Assembly: GCA_045655645.1 (NCBI GenBank)
Contig: JAZOPS010000036.1
Span: forward strand, 1-50,072
DNA: 50,072 bases
Origin: Fimenecus sp045655645
GTDB lineage: Bacteria; Bacillota; Clostridia; Oscillospirales; Acutalibacteraceae
Reading direction: 5' to 3'
The notes below the pieces were generated by a model. The model ran no database searches, was not told the DNA's origin, and worked only from the letters and a program-made list of their open reading frames with translations. The translations under genes were made by a program, and so were the position numbers. Of this stretch, positions 34,104-41,677 are shown piece after piece; position 1 is the first letter of the stretch, and each line of letters starts with the position of its first letter.

Positions 34104-36056
34104 ATGAAAAAAACGAGCAAAATTTTATCAATTATCCTCGCAATACTTATGGTTATATCCATCATTCCAATCACAGCAAGTGCTGCTACATATTCAGGCA
34201 CTTGTGGTGACAGTCTTACATGGACTTATGATTCATCAACATATACTTTAACCATTTCAGGCACAGGTGAAATGTATGATTATGATTATAATAATCGTCC
34301 TTGGGAAAGTTATGAGGACAAAATTAAAGAAACAATTATTTGTGATGGTGTAACTAAAATTGGTGCTTATGCCTTTTATAGTTTTGGCAGTGTTGAAAGT
34401 ATAGCAATTCCTGAAAGCATATATGCAATTGGTAAATATGCATTTAATGGTTGTAAAAAACTTACAAGTATTACAATACCTGATAGTGTTACAATTATTA
34501 ATGAACGGACATTTGCTGACTGTGAAAGTCTTACAAACATTAAACTTTCAGATAACGTAACTACAATAGGAAATCGTGCATTTAATAGTTGTAAAAATCT
34601 AGAAAATATCACAATCCCAGAAGGTGTTATATCAATTGGTAATAATGCATTTTCTAGTTGTTATAGTCTAAAAGAAATAGTAATACCTGATAATGTAATA
34701 TCAATTGGTAAAGAAGCGTTTTCAGTATGCAAAAATCTTTCAAATGTAAATATCCCTTCGAGTGTTACAACAATTGGCGAATTTGCATTTTCATCGTGCG
34801 AAAACCTTACAACAATAGTAGTTGATGATGAAAATGAATACTATTCTACAGATGAAAATAATTCAGTTTTGTTTAATAAAGATAAAACGACACTTATTCA
34901 TTATCTTCTCTGTAATACAAGAATAAGTTATATAATACCCGACAGTGTTACTAAAATTAGTAGTGAAGCTTTTTCTGGATGTGAAAACCTTACAAATATA
35001 ACAATCGGCAAAAATGTAGAGGTAATTGATAACAATGCCTTCGTTTATTGCACTGGTCTTACAAGCTTGATTATTCCGGACAATGTAAAAACAATTGGTG
35101 ATTATGCATTTTATAATTGCTTTAACATAGAATCTGTAAAAATTGGTAATGGCGTAACATCAATTGGTAAATATGCGTTCTCACTTAATGAATATCTTAA
35201 TCCTAGTAAAGAAATGCAGTTGAAAGAATTAAAACTTGGCAACAGTGTGACCACAATTGGTAAATCTGCATTTCAAGATTGCAAAATGCTCACAAGAGTA
35301 ACAATTCCTGATAGTGTAAAAATAATTGGTGATTATGCATTTTGTAATTGCCAGAGCCTTAAAGATATAAAAATTGGTAATGGTGTAACAACAATAAATA
35401 CTTTATCATTTTCTCATTGTTACAATATTACTGAAATAATTATTCCAAATAGTGTAACAACAATTGGACCTCAAGCCTTTTCAAATTGCGGTAATTTAAA
35501 AAGCATAATTATTCCTGATAGTGTTATAAAAATTAGTAATTCAGCTTTTATTTGGTGTTCAAATCTTACAGATGTTTATTATACTGGTACAGAAGAACAC
35601 TGGAATGCAATCACAATAGATAAATACAACGAACCACTAACAACTGCAGCAATTCATTATAATTATCACATGCATAAACATAATAATGCAGTTGTTACGG
35701 AAGCTACTTGTACAGAGCGGGGCTACACAACATACACTTGCGAATGTGGTGACACTTACGTTGATGATTATGTTGATGAATTAGGTCATACACCTGCAAA
35801 TTCAGTAGAAGAAAACTATATTGCACCTACTTGTACAGAAAACGGTAGCAAAGATGTAGTTGTTTATTGTTCAATTTGTGATGAGGAAATCAGTAGAGAA
35901 ACTGAAATTATCGATGCAACAGACCACGCTGACAATGACGAAGATGGATGTTGTGATGCTTGTAACGAACAGCTTGAAGATAATAATGATAGCCAAATCA
36001 GTATCATAAGCTTAATCTTGAAAATTATTAAATTTTTACTGAAATTTTTCGCATAA
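34104..36056 (+). CDS. BspA-type leucine-rich-repeat secreted/surface protein
   Basis: The protein has 650 residues. A signal peptide occupies about 1-28 (hydrophobic core, then ITASA before AATYSG). After a short domain with GTCGDSLTWTYDSS, about 18 repeats of about 23 residues follow (pattern IGxYAFxxCxxLxxIxIPDSVTxI), the treponemal BspA/LRR_5 type. The C-terminal part (about 525-630) has Cys-rich repeats with TEATCTERGYTTYTC and CSICDEE-type pairs. It ends in a hydrophobic, lysine-containing tail (IISLILKIIKFLLKFFA) that could anchor it. Such proteins are surface adhesins or ligand binders in gut bacteria. ATG at 34104 is set by GGAG upstream and the signal peptide; an in-frame ATG at 34089 is possible. 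Confidence 0.88.
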   Translation: MKKTSKILSIILAILMVISIIPITASAATYSGTCGDSLTWTYDSSTYTLTISGTGEMYDYDYNNRPWESYEDKIKETIICDGVTKIGAYAFYSFGSVESIAIPESIYAIGKYAFNGCKKLTSITIPDSVTIINERTFADCESLTNIKLSDNVTTIGNRAFNSCKNLENITIPEGVISIGNNAFSSCYSLKEIVIPDNVISIGKEAFSVCKNLSNVNIPSSVTTIGEFAFSSCENLTTIVVDDENEYYSTDENNSVLFNKDKTTLIHYLLCNTRISYIIPDSVTKISSEAFSGCENLTNITIGKNVEVIDNNAFVYCTGLTSLIIPDNVKTIGDYAFYNCFNIESVKIGNGVTSIGKYAFSLNEYLNPSKEMQLKELKLGNSVTTIGKSAFQDCKMLTRVTIPDSVKIIGDYAFCNCQSLKDIKIGNGVTTINTLSFSHCYNITEIIIPNSVTTIGPQAFSNCGNLKSIIIPDSVIKISNSAFIWCSNLTDVYYTGTEEHWNAITIDKYNEPLTTAAIHYNYHMHKHNNAVVTEATCTERGYTTYTCECGDTYVDDYVDELGHTPANSVEENYIAPTCTENGSKDVVVYCSICDEEISRETEIIDATDHADNDEDGCCDACNEQLEDNNDSQISIISLILKIIKFLLKFFA

Positions 36057-36194
36057 ACTAAACTTGTGAATTTAATATATAACTGTAAGATTATATAGAT
36101 ACAACTATTTTGGTTATCTAAACTTTGCATAGAGCTTATATTTTAATAACAAGAGTTTCTATATTCGTTATGACAAAAGTATACTACTTATTTT

Positions 36195-36425
36195 GCAACG
36201 CTATTTAAAAAGTGACGAATTGTATCAAATAGCGTAGTCAATGCCAAATCAGATACCACTATTGATACAATTTGTGTTGATAGTGGTATCGTTGTTTTAC
36301 CGTTAAAAACCAAGAATTTAAGCTATATAAAAAGCACAAGCGTTGCATTTGGGAAAACAAACAGTCCCTTTTGCAACGCCTTTTTATTGCTTATTTAGTT
36401 GATTACATATAAAATCTATCTTAAG
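36195..36425. repeat. Hairpin-rich repeat, copy 2 (between the LRR and TIR/AAA modules)
   Basis: The copy begins with an extra stem CGCTATTT...AAATAGCG shared with copy 3. CCAAATCAGATACC follows, then hairpin A (36252-36290) and hairpin B (about 36337-36384), the latter with a T-run, and TTGATTACAT. The bases from 36057 to 36194 show only AT-rich sequence, with no gene or clear signal. The bases 36426-36554 hold a weak inverted repeat (GCAAAC...GTTTGC) and nothing else I can name. Confidence 0.85.
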
Positions 36426-36554
36426 CATACTTAAATGATGAGATTAGATGGTCAGTGACAAAACAACTAAGCAAACATAGCCATAGCTTCTGTAAGTTTG
36501 CAGGGGTATGCTTTTTCTATAAAAATTCAGTTTGTGCTCAAAGTTTTATTTATA

Positions 36555-36583
36555 TTGTAAAACGTTTTTTACTGTGATATAAT
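36555..36583 (+). promoter_or_regulatory. Promoter of the TIR/AAA/RyR operon
   Basis: TTGTAA at 36555-36560, 17 bases, and TATAAT at 36578-36583, with TG of an extended -10 at 36575. The leader is about 90 bases. Confidence 0.75.
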
Positions 36584-36682
36584 TTATTATATATATTTAA
36601 ATGAAAAATAAAGCATAATTTGGATGAGATAAAGGATAATCCGTGGTTTTCTAATTTGAAAACATTTTAAGGAGTTTTTTAT

Positions 36683-37708
36683 ATGGCAGAATTAAAAATT
36701 AAAACCAAAAATCAAATAGATATCAATAAAAAGCCAAGGTTGTGTTTTACTTGTCATCCTGATGATTTTGAAAAATACTTTGAAAAGATTTGCGAAGACC
36801 TTTTTAGCATCTACGACTGTGCAGTTCATTACTCTGCGGATATAACTGAAGCAGTCACTAAGGATAAAAAAGACAATTTGCTCTTTTTAAACAATTTTTT
36901 TATTGTGCCGGTAACACGCAAACTTCTTACAACACCTAACAGTGCTATGGATGAAGATATTCTTTATGCAAAGAAAAAGCACATTCCAATTTTACCAATC
37001 GTGATGGAAAACGATATTGAGGAGCTCTATTTACAGCCTGATAACTTTGGTGAAATTGAATATCTTAAACAGTACAACATCAATACTAATGACGTTCCTT
37101 TTGAAGAAAGGCTAAAAAAACTTTTAGACGCTGTTCTCATTGACGTTGAAATAAAAAGATATATCAATGCTGCAAACGCTGCATATATTATGAGTGAATT
37201 TGATGAAGCAATAACACATTATGAACACATATACTCTTTACGCAGCAAGCTATTGGGTGAAAAAAATCCCGAAACAATTTTCGCACTATCAACCATAGCA
37301 CATTTAAATCACTTGATTGGTGACAAAGAAAAAACATTGGCATTTAACAAAAGACGTTTCGAGATTTTGTGCAAGGCTTTGGGTGAAAAACACTTAGAAA
37401 CAATTAAGGCATTGAACGATGTTTCAGGTAGCTTTCTTATATTGGATGATAAAGAAAATGCCTTAGAAACTTTAAAAACAGTATATGACATCAGTTGTGA
37501 TGTCTTGGGTGAAGAACACACGGACACAATCAGTGCATTAAATGGTATTGCTTATTTAAGTTTTCAAATAGATAACAAAAAAGATGCTTTAAAGTATTAT
37601 AAAAAGCTATATCCGATTAGCAAAAAAATTCATGGCGAAAACCATAAATTAACAGAAAGTGCGCAAAGAGCAATTGCTGTAATCTCTGAAATGCTTGATG
37701 AAGAATAA
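36683..37708 (+). CDS. TIR-like domain protein with C-terminal tetratricopeptide repeats
   Basis: The protein has 341 residues. The N-terminal domain (about 17-155) has a TIR-like alternation of strands and helices: RLCFTCHPDDFEKYFEKI, DCAVHYS, NNFFIVPVTRKLLTT and HIPILPIVME. It aligns by eye with TIR, although the usual FISY start is FTCH and the position of the NAD-cleaving Glu is Asp92 (in MDEDILYA). The rest (about 160-335) is four kinesin-light-chain-type TPRs of about 42 residues, each with an LGEKH-like turn. It is probably a sensor or scaffold. AAGGAG precedes the ATG. It is the first gene of a four-gene operon with a Clp/FtsH fusion and RyR proteins. Confidence 0.75.
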   Translation: MAELKIKTKNQIDINKKPRLCFTCHPDDFEKYFEKICEDLFSIYDCAVHYSADITEAVTKDKKDNLLFLNNFFIVPVTRKLLTTPNSAMDEDILYAKKKHIPILPIVMENDIEELYLQPDNFGEIEYLKQYNINTNDVPFEERLKKLLDAVLIDVEIKRYINAANAAYIMSEFDEAITHYEHIYSLRSKLLGEKNPETIFALSTIAHLNHLIGDKEKTLAFNKRRFEILCKALGEKHLETIKALNDVSGSFLILDDKENALETLKTVYDISCDVLGEEHTDTISALNGIAYLSFQIDNKKDALKYYKKLYPISKKIHGENHKLTESAQRAIAVISEMLDEE

Positions 37709-37756
37709 CGGTCACAAACCCACTCAAATAAATTAAGACATCAAGGAGCTATAGAT

Positions 37757-40700
37757 ATGAATAACAACATTTTTGAATATATTGTGCTTGAACAACTCAA
37801 CCAATATGCAAAAGGCCTTTCCGGAGCTGACAATGAAATTCTTTCTGCCGAGAACTTTTTGCTTGCTGTTGTGAATATGTTGACAAACGAGCCAACGCCC
37901 GACTCTGTCTCAAAAATCCCGCAACATATAAAAAGAGAGCTTTCCGCTATATGTGAATGTTATAAGATTTCAATTTGGGACACAAAAGAACGCTTAGCGC
38001 CTATTATTAAAGAAATCCGTGATCCTGTTTATGACGAATATAATATGGACATTATGCTTAAAAAAGCTGATGTTATTCGCAAAGGATACAAATGCACCTA
38101 TCTATCCCCTGCGTTTTTACTTGAAGCAATTTTACAGTTACCTACTGAACCCATAAAAGAATGTAAGCTTTCGGAGAAAAAATATGGAATTGAAAATCAT
38201 CTTGCTCTTGAGATTTATAAAGACCTTATTGAGCAAGCAAGAACTTCTTGTGGTACTGATGATGGCTGTGTTACTGCAGAAAAGTATCTATGGGCAGTTT
38301 GTAATGCTGTCAACAACCTGTCAGAAGATGATTTAGGAACACCCATCAAGGATGTAACATGCGCTATACTTGAAAAATCCGAAACGGTTTTCGAGAATTA
38401 CAACCTCTCTCCGAAAATTTTACAGCCTCTTCTTACTGAATATATTCTTAATGTCAAGGATTTGACCGAGGGTAAAGCCAGATTTATGTTTTACGAACAA
38501 GACGCCAGTAAAGAACTCACAAAAAACAAGCTGAAATATTATTCACCGGAAGTTCTTCTTGAGGTTATTCTCAACGAATTTCCTGATGTACACAAAGATA
38601 TTTTTTCAAAGCACAATGAGCTCTATAAGTTTCAGAATATTGGCAACAACGAAAATCTTAACGAAAACACAGATGATGAATATGACTGCTTGGTAGATTA
38701 TCAAAGTGATGTGGTTTGCTTGGATGACGAATACGAAGAGGTTCCTGAAGAAGAAAAAATCGGAACACCTCAAGTCACCTTCAAAGCAGTGTTAAGCTCT
38801 ACCGTTGACTTTTCAAAACAAATGCAAGAAGATTTGTCAAGTGTTATTTTTGGACAAGATAACGCTATTAACACTTTTGTTTCTGGCTATTACCAAGCAA
38901 AAGTTCGTGAACTGACAGGTCAAAAAGCAAGAAAGCCCTATGCAACCTTCCTTTTTGCGGGGTCTCCAGGTGTAGGTAAAACTTTCCTTGCAGAAACTAT
39001 AGCACAAACACTCGAAATGCCTTTCCAAAGATTCGATATGAGCGAATACTGTGAAAAAGAGGCATATATTGATTTTTGTGGTAGTGATAAGGTTTTCAAA
39101 AATGCTAAAAGAGGTAATTTCACTTCATTTGTTGCAGATAACCCTAAATGTGTAGTTTTGTTTGATGAAATTGAAAAGTCACATTCAACTATTATTAACA
39201 TGTTCCTACAGATGTTGGACGCAGGTATTATCAGAGACAACTATACAGACGAGGAAATTTCTCTTGAAAAAGTTATAATGATTTTTACTACAAATGCGGG
39301 TAAACAATTGTATGAAGATGCCGAATCAGGCGACTTTTCCGCAATGTCAAGAAAGGTTATTATCAAAGCATTACAAGAAGATATAAATCCGCTGACTAAC
39401 AATCCATACTTCCCTGCGGCTATCTGTTCAAGATTTGCGGCTGGAAATGTTGTAATGTTTAACCACATTACTCCGCACAATTTGTTAAGCATTGCAAAAA
39501 GAGAAATTGAAAAAATTGCTACAAATTTCCAAAATGAAAGTGGAATTAAAATTGATATTGACGAGCGTCTCTATTCTACAATCCTTTTTGCTGAAGGAGG
39601 AAACGCAGATGCTCGTACAATTAAAAGTCGTGCAAACGCAATTTTCAACAACGAACTTTATGAGTTTTTCAGGCTTGTTTCTTTCAAACCTTATGAGGAG
39701 AATATCCTCAACCTTGAAACTCTAAAAATCACTGTTAATTTACCTGAAGACCAACCTGAAATTTCAGAAATTTTTGAACAACCTAATAAGCTTAAAACTC
39801 TTGTGTTTTCATCAAAACATACTGCAAACAGTATGGCAAAGAAGTCAGATGCTTGTGACTTCTTGTGTGCAAGAGCCATCAACGAAGCAAATGAAATTAT
39901 GCGTAAAAACGATATTTCAATGGTTCTTGTTGACTTGAATCATGGCGCAAGCAAAGATGAAGACTTTCTTAATATCGGTGACGAAGACTCTATCGCAAGA
40001 GATTTCCTTATACAACTCCGTCAAGAAGATTCTTCTATTCCTGTGTATCTATTACAAACTAAGAAGCACACTTTCACTCCTGCAGAAAAACATTCTTTTG
40101 CGAGCCAAGGTATTCGTGGCATTGTTGATGTTGAAAATTCTAATTTTCATGTGGTAATGTGCGAAACTTGCCAGAACATTCACGAGCAAAATAGCATACT
40201 TTCTCTTGCTCGTGCTAATAAAGTTGTTTCTTTTGAAACTGCTCAAAAGATTTCTGATGACGGTAAAAACGCAGAAATTCTGTTGTTTGATTTCAAACTT
40301 ACAACCGCTGTTGACGCAACAGACTCAAACAGCATTCTTAGTAGCGTTTCAAAACCTGATGTTAAATTCGACAAAGTTATAGGTGCTGAAGATGCAAAAG
40401 AAGAACTTGCATATTTCGTAGAATATCTTAAAAATCCTAAAAAATATATTGGTACCGGTGTGAAAGTCCCTAAAGGCGTACTTCTTTATGGTCCTCCAGG
40501 AACAGGTAAAACAATGCTCGCAAAAGCTATGGCTGGTGAATCTGATATCGCGTTCATATGTGCAGAGGGCAACCAATTTCTTAAAAGCACTGTAGGTGCA
40601 GGCTCACAAGCTATACATGATCTGTTCCGTACAGCAAGAAAATATGCCCCGGCAATACTCTTTATTGACGAAATTGATGCAATCGCTAAAGAACGAACAG

Positions 40701-41659
40701 GTACGGGTAGCTCTGAAGACACTTTAACTGCTTTGCTTACCGAAATGGACGGCTTCAAAAACCAGACCGCAAACCCTGTTTTTGTTCTTGCTGCAACAAA
40801 CTTTGATGTTGTATCGGGTGGTGCAAAGAGTCTCGACCCTGCGCTTATGCGTCGTTTTGATAGAAGAATATATGTAGATTTGCCTGACCGCAACGACAGA
40901 GTTAAATTCATGTCAATTAAAATCAAGTCAAATTCTGCTTTTAATATTTCTAGGGATTTGCTTGATAATCTTGCAGTTCGTTCAACAGGTATGAGTCTTG
41001 CAGATCTAGAATCAGTTTTTGAATTGGGACTTAGAATGGCAATCCGCAACAAGAAAACCATTGTTAATGATGTAGTGCTTGAAGAAGCTTTTGAGACCTT
41101 TAATAGTGGCGAGAAGAAAGACTGGAATATTGACACGCTTCTTCGTGTTGCAAGACACGAGGCAGGGCATGCAATTCTTTGTTACGAAAGTGGCGAAGTA
41201 CCATCATACATAACAGTCGTACCAAGAGGCGACCACGGCGGATATATGCAACACAACACCGATGAAAGTAAACACATTTTTACTAAAAATGAACTTCTTG
41301 CAAGAATTCGTACTTCTCTTGGTGGACGAGCTGCGGAAATCGTTTATTATGGAGCCGAAAATGGCGTTTCTACAGGGGCTGCTAGCGATTTGCTTAATGC
41401 GACATCTTTGGCTCGTCAAATGGTGGAATTGTATGGTATGGATGAGTCCTATGGTCTCACAGCTTTTGTATCACAAGGTGAAATGACCACGGAAACAAAA
41501 ATGGCGGTAAACAAAATTCTTGTTGACGAAATGAACAATGCAATTGAAATTATCAAAGCAAATAAAAAATCTATTGATAAGTTGTCAGAGACATTAGTCA
41601 ATAAAAACCATCTTTCAGAGAAAGAAATAAATATAATTCTTAATAAGAAGACATTGTAG
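37757..41659 (+). CDS. Clp-N/ClpA-type AAA+, receiver-like domain and soluble FtsH-type AAA+ M41 protease fusion
   Basis: The protein has 1300 residues and no membrane segment. Residues about 1-300 hold repeated Clp-N-like helices (LSAENFLLAVV, YLSPAFLLEAIL, VTAEKYLWAV, YYSPEVLLEVIL). A ClpA/B-type AAA+ module follows: Walker A GSPGVGKT (about 401), Walker B VVLFDEIEKSH (about 466), sensor IFTTNAG. Residues about 690-800 resemble a CheY-type receiver with MVLVDLN (Asp726). An FtsH-type AAA+ module has GPPGTGKT (about 912), LFIDEIDAIA and DPALMRRFDRR. The M41 metalloprotease has HEAGH (1134-1138) and the third zinc ligand in GAASD (Asp1211). All catalytic residues look intact. FtsH proper has N-terminal membrane helices, absent here. 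It probably unfolds and degrades selected proteins in this system. Confidence 0.85.
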   Translation: MNNNIFEYIVLEQLNQYAKGLSGADNEILSAENFLLAVVNMLTNEPTPDSVSKIPQHIKRELSAICECYKISIWDTKERLAPIIKEIRDPVYDEYNMDIMLKKADVIRKGYKCTYLSPAFLLEAILQLPTEPIKECKLSEKKYGIENHLALEIYKDLIEQARTSCGTDDGCVTAEKYLWAVCNAVNNLSEDDLGTPIKDVTCAILEKSETVFENYNLSPKILQPLLTEYILNVKDLTEGKARFMFYEQDASKELTKNKLKYYSPEVLLEVILNEFPDVHKDIFSKHNELYKFQNIGNNENLNENTDDEYDCLVDYQSDVVCLDDEYEEVPEEEKIGTPQVTFKAVLSSTVDFSKQMQEDLSSVIFGQDNAINTFVSGYYQAKVRELTGQKARKPYATFLFAGSPGVGKTFLAETIAQTLEMPFQRFDMSEYCEKEAYIDFCGSDKVFKNAKRGNFTSFVADNPKCVVLFDEIEKSHSTIINMFLQMLDAGIIRDNYTDEEISLEKVIMIFTTNAGKQLYEDAESGDFSAMSRKVIIKALQEDINPLTNNPYFPAAICSRFAAGNVVMFNHITPHNLLSIAKREIEKIATNFQNESGIKIDIDERLYSTILFAEGGNADARTIKSRANAIFNNELYEFFRLVSFKPYEENILNLETLKITVNLPEDQPEISEIFEQPNKLKTLVFSSKHTANSMAKKSDACDFLCARAINEANEIMRKNDISMVLVDLNHGASKDEDFLNIGDEDSIARDFLIQLRQEDSSIPVYLLQTKKHTFTPAEKHSFASQGIRGIVDVENSNFHVVMCETCQNIHEQNSILSLARANKVVSFETAQKISDDGKNAEILLFDFKLTTAVDATDSNSILSSVSKPDVKFDKVIGAEDAKEELAYFVEYLKNPKKYIGTGVKVPKGVLLYGPPGTGKTMLAKAMAGESDIAFICAEGNQFLKSTVGAGSQAIHDLFRTARKYAPAILFIDEIDAIAKERTGTGSSEDTLTALLTEMDGFKNQTANPVFVLAATNFDVVSGGAKSLDPALMRRFDRRIYVDLPDRNDRVKFMSIKIKSNSAFNISRDLLDNLAVRSTGMSLADLESVFELGLRMAIRNKKTIVNDVVLEEAFETFNSGEKKDWNIDTLLRVARHEAGHAILCYESGEVPSYITVVPRGDHGGYMQHNTDESKHIFTKNELLARIRTSLGGRAAEIVYYGAENGVSTGAASDLLNATSLARQMVELYGMDESYGLTAFVSQGEMTTETKMAVNKILVDEMNNAIEIIKANKKSIDKLSETLVNKNHLSEKEINIILNKKTL

Positions 41660-41677
41660 GTGGGGGGATAGTTTGTT

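Noticed and set aside
40486..41136. 216-codon open frame on the minus strand opposite the FtsH-type domain
   Set aside because: It is antisense to conserved catalytic motifs, has no ribosome binding site, and its translation is a Ser/Leu-rich shadow.
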